64,000 bases of DNA from Helianthus annuus (Eukaryota > Streptophyta > Magnoliopsida > Asterales > Asteraceae). Position numbers and translations under genes: made by a program. Of this stretch, positions 1-9,449 are shown piece after piece (position 1 is the first letter of the stretch; each line of letters starts with the position of its first letter). The notes below the pieces were generated by a model, which made no database searches, was not told the DNA's origin, and saw nothing but the letters and a program-made list of their open reading frames with translations. The stretch is taken from assembly GCF_002127325.2 (NCBI RefSeq), contig NC_035433.2, positions 85,596,049-85,660,048 of the forward strand. Direction: 5' to 3'.

Positions 1-223
1 GTCAGTCATGGCAAGCATAAATACATTTCCACCAGGTGCTTTAGGGAAGCTTGCCAACTATATCCATCCCCCATCTCATGAATGGCCAAGAGGATGGTAT
101 ATGGTAATGTAGCAATTTCAGCTGGCTGATGGAGGAATATTAGCTGTGTCTTTGACAAGGATCACACTTTTTAGCATATTCGTAACAGCATCCCTTTTCA
201 TAGTTGGCCAGTAGTATCCTGTT
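1..223 (-). pseudogene. Integrase N-terminal remnant of element A, frameshifted
   Basis: Downstream of the pol stop, the HHCC integrase zinc finger continues in other frames. The paired histidines lie at the end of the pol ORF (HEGDCGNH). A Tyr-Tyr-Trp-Pro segment follows in the +1 frame, and the CDPC cysteine pair sits in a third frame, followed by stops. At least two frameshifts and several nonsense codons are needed to explain this, so integrase is not produced. The catalytic DDE core would lie outside the window. Confidence 0.75.
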
Positions 224-2515
224 CTAAGGATCCTTGAGAATAATGCCTCTGCCCCCAGTGTGGTTTCCACAATCTCCTTCATGGAAGTCTCTCAACACTT
301 CTTCAATTTTAGGATCCTCGATACATCTTAAATATGGTCCTGCAAGAGATCGCTTATATAATACATTTTTCAAAATTGTGAATTGAGATACCTTGATCCT
401 GAAAGCTCTAGGATTTTCTCCCATCGGAATCTCCCCGTATTGCAAGTATCTCATGATTGGTGAGATCCATGATCCTGAATAAGATTGAGCTTCTTCACTA
501 GGGATCACTGCAGTATCCTCTTCTATTTCCATGGCCACCTGATTTTCAATAGCAGGAGCCAGGATATGGATGATAGGGATACTTATATCTTCTGGAATCT
601 TTAAGGATGATCCTAGGTTGGCCAATGCATCAGCTTCCGTGTTATCCTCCCTTGGTACCTGTGTTAAGCTGAAAGAGACAAAAGAGAGTGCCAATTCCTT
701 GACTATCTCTAAATATTTGGTTAGTTTTTCTCCTTGAACAGCATAGGATCCATTAAAGTGATTGGTGATTAATAATGAGTCCACATATACTTTAAGATAT
801 TTCACCCCCATATCCTTAGCAATTTGCAAGCCAGCAATTAAGGCTTCATATTCAGCCTCATTGTTAGTTGCTTGGAACTCACAGGCTATGGAGTGGGGTA
901 TTATGTCCCCCTGTGGCGATTTTAGTAGTATCCCGAGCCCTGTGCCCTTGACATTTGAGGATCCATCAGTGTGTAGTATCCAAGGATCCTTGGTCTCATC
1001 CAGCTGCTGGACTTCCAATTCTGCTTCCTTTTGTAGATCACTACTGAAATCAGCCACAAAGTCAGCTAGTGCTTGGGATTTGATGGCTGTTCTAGGCTCG
1101 TATCTTATATCATGGGCACTAAGCTTTACTGCCCACTTAGCCATTCTTCCGGACATCTCTGGTTTCCTGAGGACATTCTTGATTGGAAAATTAGTTCTAA
1201 CAACAATAGTATGGGTTTCAAAATAATGCCTTAACTTAGTTGATGCCATGATTAATGCAAGAATAAGTTTTTCGAGGTGTGAGTACCTGGATTCGGCATC
1301 AAGTAAACTCTTACTTACATAGTAGATAGGATATTGTGTACCTTCGTGATCCTTAACAAGGACAGCACTTACAGCGGTTGAGGATACCGCCAGGTATAAG
1401 GATAACACATCTCCTTTTTCGGGTTTTGATAATGCTGGTGCTGAGGACATATATTCTTTAAGGGCTTGTAAAGCATTCTCATGTTTCTCAGTCCATTCAA
1501 ACTTCTTGTTCTTCCTTAGGATATCGTAAAATTCTTTACATCTTTCTGAGGATTTTGATATGAACCTGTTCAGAGCTGCTATCCTGCCTGTTAGCCTTTG
1601 CACATCCTTTGCATTGGCAGGGGACTTGATGTTCACTAGTGCTTTAATTTGCTCCGGACTTGCTTCAATGCCCCTCTGAGTTACCATATATCCTAGGAAT
1701 TTACCTGCCTTAACACCAAAGTGGCATTTTGAAGGATTAAGCTTCATGTTATAGTTATCAAGGATATCAAATGCTTCTTCCAAATCCCTTAGGTGATCCT
1801 CAGGTTTCTTTGATTTGACTACCATATCATCTATGTATACTTCCATAGTTTGTCCAATTTGATCTTTGAACATCATATTCACCAGCCTTTGATATGTTGC
1901 ACCTGCATTTCTTAATCCAAAAGGCATGGCAATATAACAATACAAACCGGTTGGGGTCATAAAGGCTGTATCCTCTTGGTCAGATGGTTCCATCTGAATT
2001 TGTTGGAATCCAGATGATGCATCCATAAAGGTCAACAGTTCATGCCCCGCTGTTGCATCCACCATGGAGTCAATGTGGGGTAATGGGAAAGGATCCTTGG
2101 GACATGCCTTATTCAGATCAGTGAAATCGACACATACCCTCCACTTTCCGTTTTTCTTTTGGACAACGACCACATTGGCTAACCATTTTGGATATTTTAC
2201 CTCTCTGATCATACCTGCTCGAAGTAGTCTCTCTACTTCTTCTTGGATAATGGCATTCCTTTCTGGTGCAAACTTCCTCCTTTTTTGATGGATTGGTTTG
2301 ATAGACCTGTCAATGCCAAGTTTATGAGTTATGATATCCTTAGATATACCTGTCATATCTTCGTGCTTCCATGCAAAGGTAGACTTTCTTCTTTTGAGGA
2401 AGGATATCATGTCTTCTTTCATCTTGCCAAGGATCCCTGATCCGATATAGATTTTTGATTCAGGATCACTAGGATCCAAGAGGATTTCGTCCACATCTTG
2501 TTCCCTTACCTCCAA
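224..2515 (-). CDS. Pol of Tat element A (RT, RNase H, plant-type second RNase H)
   Basis: 763-residue open frame. Visible domains: a protease/RT linker with the FAWKHEDMTGI motif (about residue 50); reverse transcriptase from about residue 85 with the LPHID, FMDASSGF and YIDDMVVKS motifs, so both catalytic aspartates are present; gypsy RNase H from about 340; then a second RNase H starting at HTDGSSNVKGTG, with NNEAEYEAL and a downstream EADALANLG. The double RNase H is the Tat/Ogre hallmark. It is in the same frame as gag and separated from it by one UAG, so the listed ATG need not be the true start. The 3' end runs into a frameshifted integrase. Retrotransposition from this copy is unlikely. 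Confidence 0.88.
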   Translation of the reverse strand: MEVREQDVDEILLDPSDPESKIYIGSGILGKMKEDMISFLKRRKSTFAWKHEDMTGISKDIITHKLGIDRSIKPIHQKRRKFAPERNAIIQEEVERLLRAGMIREVKYPKWLANVVVVQKKNGKWRVCVDFTDLNKACPKDPFPLPHIDSMVDATAGHELLTFMDASSGFQQIQMEPSDQEDTAFMTPTGLYCYIAMPFGLRNAGATYQRLVNMMFKDQIGQTMEVYIDDMVVKSKKPEDHLRDLEEAFDILDNYNMKLNPSKCHFGVKAGKFLGYMVTQRGIEASPEQIKALVNIKSPANAKDVQRLTGRIAALNRFISKSSERCKEFYDILRKNKKFEWTEKHENALQALKEYMSSAPALSKPEKGDVLSLYLAVSSTAVSAVLVKDHEGTQYPIYYVSKSLLDAESRYSHLEKLILALIMASTKLRHYFETHTIVVRTNFPIKNVLRKPEMSGRMAKWAVKLSAHDIRYEPRTAIKSQALADFVADFSSDLQKEAELEVQQLDETKDPWILHTDGSSNVKGTGLGILLKSPQGDIIPHSIACEFQATNNEAEYEALIAGLQIAKDMGVKYLKVYVDSLLITNHFNGSYAVQGEKLTKYLEIVKELALSFVSFSLTQVPREDNTEADALANLGSSLKIPEDISIPIIHILAPAIENQVAMEIEEDTAVIPSEEAQSYSGSWISPIMRYLQYGEIPMGENPRAFRIKVSQFTILKNVLYKRSLAGPYLRCIEDPKIEEVLRDFHEGDCGNHTGGRGIILKDP

Positions 2516-2536
2516 GACATTCCTCGGAGGATACTG

Positions 2537-2548
2537 TAATTGCTATTG
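2537..2548 (-). promoter_or_regulatory. Putative UAG readthrough site between gag and pol (element A)
   Basis: On the minus strand the junction reads CAA TAG CAA TTA, then CAG. The frame is open on both sides and gag and pol share it. CAA-UAG-CAA-UUA is the leaky stop context defined for tobamoviruses (UAG-CAR-YYA). The same UAG-CAA-UUA occurs at the equivalent point in element C (9,438-9,446). Function is inferred; the sequence match and shared frame are directly visible. Confidence 0.7.
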
Positions 2549-5161
2549 CTCCCTTGGCTTCGAAGTTGGCTTCATGGATGAGGTATAACAATCCTTAGCC
2601 TCCTGCTGATCACTGTCGATCTTGATTATCCCCCATGGGCTAGGGAGTTTCACACATTGATGATAGGTGGATGGGACTGCTTTCATATCATGTATCCAGG
2701 GCCTGCCAAGGATAACATTGCAACAAGATAAACAGTCAATAACACAAAATTTTTGATAATTATGTAACCCTTCCACGTAGATTGGGAGTTTGATGTCCCC
2801 CAGAGTTTTCTTCGTTTCTCCACTGAATCCTACAAGCACGGAGGATCTTGGTGTGATGTCTGATTCTGGGATACCCATTTTCTTCAGAACATCAAGCTGG
2901 ATAATGTTCACTGAGCTTCCTCCGTCAATAAGGATCCTGCGGACAAAATGGTTAGAGATAAAGAGAGTAATAACTAAACTATCATGATGAGGATCCTGGA
3001 TGTTAATGCGATCATTCTCATCAAACGTTATCGTCTTTCCTTCCGAGACACTTGATGTTCGAATAGGTCTCTCTCCATTATCCATTTTCGCTTCCTTTGC
3101 ATGCCTTTTGGCCGCCGAGAAGGATGTACCACAGATGTCTGATCCTCCGGAAATAAAGTTGATCACTTGTGCATTCGCCGGAGGGGCTGGAGCCTTTTCA
3201 GGGATCCTTTCAGGATCCTGAGTCCTTTGCTTTTTTCTTCCCAACAATTCTTTTAGATGCCCCTTGCTTAACAGATATCCAATTTCTTTTCTTAAAGCTA
3301 TGCATTCTTCAGTTAGATGTCCGAAATCCTCATGGTATGCACACCATTTTGACTTGTCTTTAGTCCCGGATGGTTTATCATTCTTCCTGGGCCACCTAGC
3401 TTTTTCTCCTAGATTCTGCATTGCAAGGATTAGTTCATGATTATCAACGGAAAAACAATATTCTGAGATTGGAGGATAATCTTCATCATCCTCTTCTTGG
3501 TCAACAGCATGCACATTCTGGTTGTCATTTCTATGGTAGGATTTGAATTTATTGTTCTTGAAGGAGGATCCTTGCTTCTCCTGTTTTGAGGATCCTACTT
3601 GTCTCTCCTGGATCCTCTTGTCATCCTCTAGCCGGATGAACCTGAGTGCCCGAGTTCTTACTTCATCTAGATTCCTGCATGGTGTCATAACAAGATCATC
3701 ATAGAATAATGAATCCTTAAGCAGTCCCATTTTGAAGGCTTCAACAGCCGTAGCCATATCCAAGTTGGGAATGTCCAAGGATTCTTTACTAAATTTAGTT
3801 ATATAATCCCTTAATGATTCATTATGACTTTGAGTTACCCTATATAAATCACTAGTTAATCTTTCAAATTTTCTACTACAAGAGAATTGGTTATTGAATA
3901 AATTAACTAAATTAGTAAATGAAGTAATAGAATAAGGGGGAAGACTTAGCAGCCATTTAAGAGCTGATCCGGTAACAGTGGATCCAAATCCTTTACATAG
4001 GCATGCTTCCTTTAACTTTTCCGGGATTGGATTGATCTCCATCCTCTCCCTGTATTGTGCTATGTGCTCCTCAGGATCCGTTGTACCATCGTACAGCTTC
4101 ATAGTAGGGATATGGAACCTTTTGGGTACCTCTGCATCACAAATCGGTGGTGCAAAACGAGACACCTTATGGCTTCCATCTGCAATCTCCGGGATAGGCT
4201 TGACTACCCCTGGAACACTTGAGATCATATCTTTTAGCTTCTGCAACTCCCTGGCCATAGCATGATTGACACCTGTATCCTGCATGAATCCATGGTTAGT
4301 GGTAAGATAATTATTTAAAGTGTTACCTCCCATTGAGTTCAAGTTAGGCACATTGGGTGTGAATCCATATTGCTGGGATTCTGGGATAACGGAGGGACCA
4401 GTGGAAGCAATGGTCTGCATTGGAATGAAGTCCCCTTGATGGACATCTAGACTTCCTGTTTGCAAACTTTTTAGGGATCCTGGCATCTGGAAGGATCCTG
4501 GTATCTGGGATGATCCTGGAACGAAGGAGGATCCTTGAACCTGGGATGATCCTGGAACAAAGAAGGATCCTTGAACCTGGGATGATCCTGGAACAAAGGA
4601 GGATCCTTGACCCTGGGATGATCCTGGAACAAAGTAGGATCCTTGAAACTGTTGTGCTCCCGGATAGGCTCCTGAATTCATGAAGGATCCCATATGCTGG
4701 GGATATGATCCTACCGGCTGAAAGTGTGAGCCTGATGCCTGAGTCATTGCTGCCGATCCGAGGTGCAATCCTCTTGATTCTCCCATAAGTTGCACGTCTG
4801 GGACTCCCGATGGCTGAGAAGTGATCATTGGAGTATCAAAGCTCAAGGATTTGGGCATCAGTGGGGAATGATCCTCTGCCGCTTTCTTTTGTCTTTTGAG
4901 ATCTCCAATTTCCCTGAGGATCCTTTCATTAGTTTCATCCTGCCGCTGCATACGATCCTTCATATGCAAAATCAAAGTAAATATGTCACTAGTACTGGGA
5001 GTATAAGAATTCATAGCAGAAGAAGATGGAGGTTTAGAGTTAGTAGGAGTTGGTCTCTTCTCAGCATTCTTCTGGGATCCTGCCGGTGGAGGAGGCAGAG
5101 TGTTCTGAGACGAGGTGATTGCAGACATCGCCGTGGACGTGTTTTTCAATGATGAAGCCAT
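2543..5161 (-). CDS. Gag-protease of Tat element A
   Basis: 872 residues, starting at the first ATG after the PBS leader. The order is: a low-complexity Ser/Pro/Gly N-terminus with a 12-residue tandem repeat; a retrotransposon gag domain (about residues 345-510, with MKLYDGTTDPEEHIAQYRER, then LKWL and FNNQF); a charged linker; a CHHC-like zinc motif (WCAYHEDFGHLTEECIALR); and an aspartic protease with ILIDGGSSVNII near residue 740. The flap and C-terminal part (LGRPWIHDMKAVPSTYHQ) follow. The protease active site reads D-G-G rather than the more common D-S/T-G. The ORF ends in UAG within a readthrough context. Confidence 0.87.
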   Translation of the reverse strand: MASSLKNTSTAMSAITSSQNTLPPPPAGSQKNAEKRPTPTNSKPPSSSAMNSYTPSTSDIFTLILHMKDRMQRQDETNERILREIGDLKRQKKAAEDHSPLMPKSLSFDTPMITSQPSGVPDVQLMGESRGLHLGSAAMTQASGSHFQPVGSYPQHMGSFMNSGAYPGAQQFQGSYFVPGSSQGQGSSFVPGSSQVQGSFFVPGSSQVQGSSFVPGSSQIPGSFQMPGSLKSLQTGSLDVHQGDFIPMQTIASTGPSVIPESQQYGFTPNVPNLNSMGGNTLNNYLTTNHGFMQDTGVNHAMARELQKLKDMISSVPGVVKPIPEIADGSHKVSRFAPPICDAEVPKRFHIPTMKLYDGTTDPEEHIAQYRERMEINPIPEKLKEACLCKGFGSTVTGSALKWLLSLPPYSITSFTNLVNLFNNQFSCSRKFERLTSDLYRVTQSHNESLRDYITKFSKESLDIPNLDMATAVEAFKMGLLKDSLFYDDLVMTPCRNLDEVRTRALRFIRLEDDKRIQERQVGSSKQEKQGSSFKNNKFKSYHRNDNQNVHAVDQEEDDEDYPPISEYCFSVDNHELILAMQNLGEKARWPRKNDKPSGTKDKSKWCAYHEDFGHLTEECIALRKEIGYLLSKGHLKELLGRKKQRTQDPERIPEKAPAPPANAQVINFISGGSDICGTSFSAAKRHAKEAKMDNGERPIRTSSVSEGKTITFDENDRINIQDPHHDSLVITLFISNHFVRRILIDGGSSVNIIQLDVLKKMGIPESDITPRSSVLVGFSGETKKTLGDIKLPIYVEGLHNYQKFCVIDCLSCCNVILGRPWIHDMKAVPSTYHQCVKLPSPWGIIKIDSDQQEAKDCYTSSMKPTSKPREQ
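4505..4648 (-). repeat. 36-bp tandem repeat in gag, about 4 units
   Basis: Units start at 4,505, 4,541, 4,577 and 4,613 on the plus strand, each beginning ctgggatgatcctgg. They encode a 12-residue block like VQGSSFVPGSSQ in the gag N-terminus. The exact 36-bp period keeps the frame. Weaker flanking units (QIPGSFQMPG and QQFQGSYFVPG types) suggest an older, longer array. Confidence 0.85.
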
Positions 5162-5218
5162 GTAATTCTTTGAAATGATTTCGAACAGAAAGTTTTCTTA
5201 TAAATGAAGCACCAATTG

Positions 5219-5235
5219 CCCCACGGTGGGCGCCA
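5219..5235 (-). other. Primer binding site, element A
   Basis: On the minus strand TGGCGCCCACCGTGGGG lies three bases inside the LTR end. The same sequence is at the same place in element C. TGGCGCC-starting PBSs are typical of plant Tat-type elements; I cannot identify the tRNA with certainty. Confidence 0.75.
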
Positions 5236-5238
5236 AAC

Positions 5239-5955
5239 TGTTTTGGTCAAAAATCACACAAGGATAATGCAACCAAACTCTATGTAAACGGGGTATGATG
5301 CTTGGTTTATTGAAAAAGTAAAGGATCACTTCAGTATGAAATATGCAAAGACACAATGATTTATACGAGGAAAAAGCCCTTGATCAATGTATGATCTCCG
5401 GCATAAAAAACCTCGGGTGATGGCAACTACCGATCACCAAACTTCAATATAAGAAAAATGGTTACAACTTCGGATGATAATGAGTTGAGTACAAGGATCA
5501 CTATAGTTTCGAGTGTCTAAGCGTGTGAGAATTGTGTTGTGTGTTCTTCCGAATGGGGAAGAGTGTTATATATACAAGTGTAGGTGACCTATTTTAGGTA
5601 AAAAGACTAACAATCAGCTCATTACCCCTTTAGAAATAAAAGTAAATCTAGCCTAAATTGTCGCCCTTAAATCATGCCAAGTTTCCATATCCTTTGCAAC
5701 GTCCATCTCCGATTAAGCACATGCTATAATTGTAAAGACACGTCCTTTGATCATGATGTTAAGAGCGGATCCTGCTAGATATTCCTGCATAATACCATTT
5801 AATTCAATGAAGGTAACTGTTAGTATGAGGATCCTATAATGGTCCATGATCCTGATCCTGTAGTCCCGCTGAGGATCACTATCTGCTAAAGAAACAAGGA
5901 TCACTGGTTAGGATCACATGTAAGGATCATATATCATAAAAATCCAGCCCTAACA
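5239..5955 (-). repeat. 5' LTR of element A (717 bp)
   Basis: On the minus strand the LTR begins TGTTAGGGCTGG and ends CCAAAACA, with TG...CA ends. The plus-oriented LTR at 8,511-9,228 has the same ends and nearly the same length, and looks roughly 85% identical by eye. A TATA-like tatatata stretch near 5,567-5,576 reads as a promoter toward gag. Blocks such as tacgaggaaaaagccc and the ctccggcataaaaaacctcggg hairpin region are shared with the other LTRs of the family. Confidence 0.88.
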
Positions 5956-6604
5956 GTTATCCTGATTAAAGGTTAGGATCCTAACTTGGGTCCTCAGGTA
6001 TGATCCTTAACTATTTCATTATTCATTTGAATAACCCTTAGACCTTGACAACTGAACCTATGATCCTTAAAATTAACTACTTTTTGGAAGTTTTTGACTA
6101 TAGGATATTTGATCCTGGATCATATCCTAAATTTCTTAAACATAATGTGCTTAACTTTTTTTTTACTCAGACAAGCATAAATCAAAACAACTGAAAGAAT
6201 AAAAGATATACAAGGATAACATCACAGGATAAGTCAAAAGTTAAAAGTTTTATTTATTAAATATTTAACCCTTTCAAAAGTTGTCAAAATTGCCAACCCA
6301 CGTTTCTACCAGCAAAACGTGGCCCGTCCACATGGATTGGCAAAGGGTGTCCATTGTTTGTGCGGTCATAGCATGCAGGAAATTAAAAGGCGGCAGGATC
6401 ACAATGGCTTCATCCCCCAAACAGAGGATCCCTCCACCATTTGTAATCCTACCTATTGTCTGAAGGATCCTGGATCCTTAACCCTAAAACTATTGTTCGA
6501 ATTACAGACCATAATTGTTTTAAAAAAAAACATCAACAACCACCAAACAAAAAATTGGGCTCCGACTATGTCTAGAAGTTTCCTTCATCGCCCAATCCTG
6601 CAGC

Positions 6605-8204
6605 TCAATCCTTCGCTGCACCATCACCACCAGCTCCGCTTGCCTCTCCAGCATGATCCTTGCCAGCCTCTCCACCCTCAAGCATCGGGATCTCCTCAGC
6701 CTCTTCATCATCATCAAGCTCTGCCAGCCTCGCCTTCCAGCCCTCTACGTCCCATGTGCTCCTGTCGAAGGTAGGATCCTGAGCCTCCATAGCCATTTGA
6801 AGCTGGATCTTGTACATTGCTATTGCAGCAGAGACCTTGGCATCTTGGGTGATCTCATGCTTCTCATAGTCAAAGTTGATCAGCATTTTGGCAGCATCAT
6901 CCTGGTGGCTCGGAGCTCCTTCTCAAGATCAGCTATCTTGAGATCCTTCAACACAGCAACTTGTTGGAGGTCAGCAATATGGCGGTCCTGATCCTCGACG
7001 TGGCCAACATACGTCTCTATCTCAGCAAATTTCTGCAAGGAAAACAAGGCATAACATCAGAAACAAGTGATCCTCAAAACTGTCAGGATACATCAACAGG
7101 GGCAGTGATCCTTACCTCGTTGAAGTAGTCCAGGAACTGTTGGCAGAGCAGGGGCAGACCTTGTAAATCCTCAGAGGCCTTTCTCTTCTTTCCTTTACCC
7201 CTGATAGGTGCTTTAGGGGCTGAAGCAGTTGGGCTAGCAGCAGGAGTCTTCTTCCTTGAGGATTTGACATTTGTAAGATCATCGATGCCGAACTTTGAAG
7301 CAGACTTAGAGGATTTTCCAGCACCTACACAACCAAAACAAGATAAGTATCTTGATATTATTTGACTCTCATTATGTAAATACTCCTCAAATAAGGATAC
7401 TTACTTGACATTGTGACAGAGGCAGAGGATACTTCCTGAGAATCCTGGGTGGTAACCTGGAAAGTTCTTATTTCAGGATCAAGCTTCTTAAAGGCCAGGA
7501 GCCTCTATTTTGCAGCAGGTGTCAACCTCAGATGTGAAACGGAGATAGCTGCACAACAAGAAAATAACAGAACATCAGTAATCCTTATGCTGAGGAATAA
7601 GTTCTATGGTGATCCTTCCAGGATCCTCTACCCTACCATGGGTAGCCCACTTCTTGGGCAGATCCTTCCCATCAGGGATGGTATCTCTCTTCACAAAAAA
7701 GAACCGCCGCTTCCAGTTCACATCATTTTTGGTAACCTTGAGAACAGGGTGCTCCTCTCTAGCTTTTCGTTTGAACAGGTACCGGTGGGATCCAAAAGTT
7801 GTAAGATCATACATCTCACCCAACTCCGCCATACCCAGATCAATCCCTTCTTGTTCGATGATCCTTTCAAGGGTGTATAAAACCCTCCAGATCATCGGCA
7901 TAGCCTGGATATAACAGATGCCGGTAAGGGAGAAAAAAGACTCGGTGAACTGAGGGAAAGGATACGAGTATCCTATCATGAAAGGAGTGACCGGGAAAGC
8001 TACCCAAGTCTCAGAGATATAATCGCTCAAAGCAGTAGGGTTGAAAGATTTAAAGAAGGTGTTCGCCGGAAAACAATGACGGATTTTGTCAATCTGAGAA
8101 TCAGTAAAACAACACCTCTCGGTGGGGGAATCCTTGATGATCCCTTGACCCTTCAAGGGGCTATTATTCTTAGGATCCTTGCTGGGAGAATTCCGGAGCA
8201 ACAT
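6605..8204 (-). pseudogene. Antisense 'putative gypsy-type transposase' gene of Tat element B
   Basis: This frame runs opposite to the element. Exon 1 (8,204-7,575, 209 residues) resembles the plant domain called 'transposase (putative) gypsy type', which Tat elements often carry antisense near the 3' LTR (family knowledge). Further exons follow with good splice signals: 7,548-7,405 (acceptor gtgcag, donor gtaagtat), 7,324-7,116 (acceptor gtgtag, donor gtaagg) and 7,032-6,605 (acceptor ttgcag). Exon 3 is Lys/Ser rich, exon 4 is coiled-coil-like with an acidic Gly/Ala-rich tail. Breaks: the exon 1 donor reads AAG|GA instead of GT, exon 2 has an in-frame stop, and exon 4 has a frameshift near 6,890. 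Function of the intact protein is unknown. Confidence 0.68.
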
Positions 8205-8497
8205 TTTTTACAAGACGATGGAAAAAGAAAGAAAAACAGAGTAAGCAAGAGAGAAGGAGAAGGGGAATACCTATTCGATCCTCTGATCGCGGTTATAAAG
8301 GGAAGAGTTCTTGAATTTAAATGCAAACGATCCTATCCCTATTTCTATTTATAATGATGATTTGTGCAGGGCTGTCATCTCCATGACGTCAGATCGCAAC
8401 GGATAGTTCATTCTTAACGGCTATATATCCGTTGAGTTAGTTATAGATAAGATTCGGCAAAATATAACTCGTTAATATTACATAATTACTCCTTATA

Positions 8498-8510
8498 TTT
8501 TGGGGGCAAT
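8498..8510 (+). other. Polypurine tract of element B
   Basis: ttttgggggcaat lies directly before the TGTTAGGG start of the LTR, as expected for plus-strand priming of a plus-oriented element. It confirms that the LTR at 8,511 is a 3' LTR. Confidence 0.7.
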
Positions 8511-9228
8511 TGTTAGGGCTGGATTTTTATGACCTATGATCCTTACTTGGTATCCTAACAAGTGATCCTTGTTTCTTTGGCAGATAGTGATCCTCAGAAG
8601 AGCTCCAGGATCAGGATCATGGATCATCCTAAGGATCCTCATACTAACGATTGTTCTCTTTGGATTTAATGTTGTTTTGCAGGAATTACGAGTTGGACCA
8701 GGTCTTAGCAACGTAAACAAGGAATCTGTCACGCTAATTTCGCACATGCATAATCAAAGATGGACGTTATGGAGAATATGGAAACTCAGCACAATTCAAG
8801 GGCAATTAATTAGGCTAAATTTACTTCTATTTCTAAAGGGGTAACGAGCTAGTAGTTAGGTGATTTTCCTAAAATACAACCACACACACTTATATAAATT
8901 GCACTCTTGAGCATTCGGAAGACACAACACATTTCTCACACGCTTTAGCATACGATACTATAGTGATCCTTGTACCTAGCTCGTTACCATCCGAAGTTGT
9001 AAACATTGTTTGTTATATTGAAGTTTGGTGATCGGTAGTTTCCATCACCCGAGGTTTTTTATGCCGGAGATCATTCATTGATCAAGGGCTTTTTCCTCGT
9101 ATAAATCCTTGTGTCACTTGTGCAATTTTCATTATAGTGATCCTTATCTTTGTTCATCATACCAAGCATCATTCCCCGTTTACAAAGAGTTTGGTTGCAT
9201 TATCCTTATGTGATTTTTGACCAAAACA
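8511..9228 (+). repeat. 3' LTR of element B (718 bp)
   Basis: Starts TGTTAGGGCTGG, ends CCAAAACA, with a TATA-like acttatataaatt near 8,889. It is the inverted homologue of the element A LTR; substitutions and small indels are scattered along it, so A and B are separate old insertions of one family. Its last bases are read into the truncated pol frame of element C, giving that ORF a foreign 15-residue tail. Confidence 0.87.
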
Positions 9229-9443
9229 GTGATAATGTCTTTGGATATGCCTGTCATATCCTCATGCTTCCATGCAAATGTTGACATCCTGCATTTCAAA
9301 AAGTTAGTTAACTGCTCTTCAATATCCTGAGGGATATTGGTTCCTACGAGCACCGAGATATCAGGATTATCCTGATCCAGGATAATTTTCTTCACATCCT
9401 GCTCCGAATCCTCCACGATATCCTGGGCCCGCATCTTTAATTG
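9229..9443 (-). pseudogene. Truncated pol start of element C
   Basis: This frame follows the gag UAG without a shift and encodes the linker ending FAWKHEDMTGISKDIIT, homologous to residues ~48-66 of the element A pol. At that point the coding sequence stops being Tat pol because element B's LTR abuts it. RT, RNase H and integrase are absent here; they would lie left of B, outside the window. Confidence 0.8.
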
Positions 9444-9449
9444 CTATGC
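9438..9449 (-). promoter_or_regulatory. Putative UAG readthrough site, element C
   Basis: The junction reads GCA TAG CAA TTA AAG, with gag and pol in one frame. The base context before the stop differs from element A, but UAG-CAA-UUA itself is unchanged although the flanking codons have diverged. That conservation is what makes a functional leaky stop plausible. Confidence 0.65.

Larger units (their letters stand above)
1..5955 (-). mobile_element. Tat-clade Ty3/gypsy LTR retrotransposon (element A), partial
   Basis: Minus-strand element. From right to left it has a 5' LTR (5,239-5,955), a PBS (5,219-5,235), gag, pol and the start of a broken integrase, and it leaves the window on the left. 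The tether plus second, plant-type RNase H after the gypsy RNase H places it in the Tat lineage (family knowledge). The 3' LTR and left TSD are not visible. The base after the LTR begins gttat, the candidate TSD. It probably inserted into element B, whose sequence resumes at 5,956. The GGATCC hexamer is strikingly frequent throughout. Confidence 0.88.
5956..9228 (+). mobile_element. Tat-clade element B, 3' portion (same family as A)
   Basis: This is the 3' end of a plus-oriented Tat element: GATCC-rich non-coding sequence (5,956-6,604), an antisense multi-exon ORF (6,605-8,204), more non-coding sequence, a PPT and the 3' LTR. Its left part is cut off by element A and lies outside the window. 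B itself ends abruptly inside the pol of element C, so B inserted into C; the candidate right TSD is gtgat at 9,229-9,233. Confidence 0.78.

Noticed and set aside
7449..7914. Plus-strand ORFs over the antisense Tat gene
   Set aside because: They are complements of the spliced minus-strand exons; the splice signals support the minus strand.
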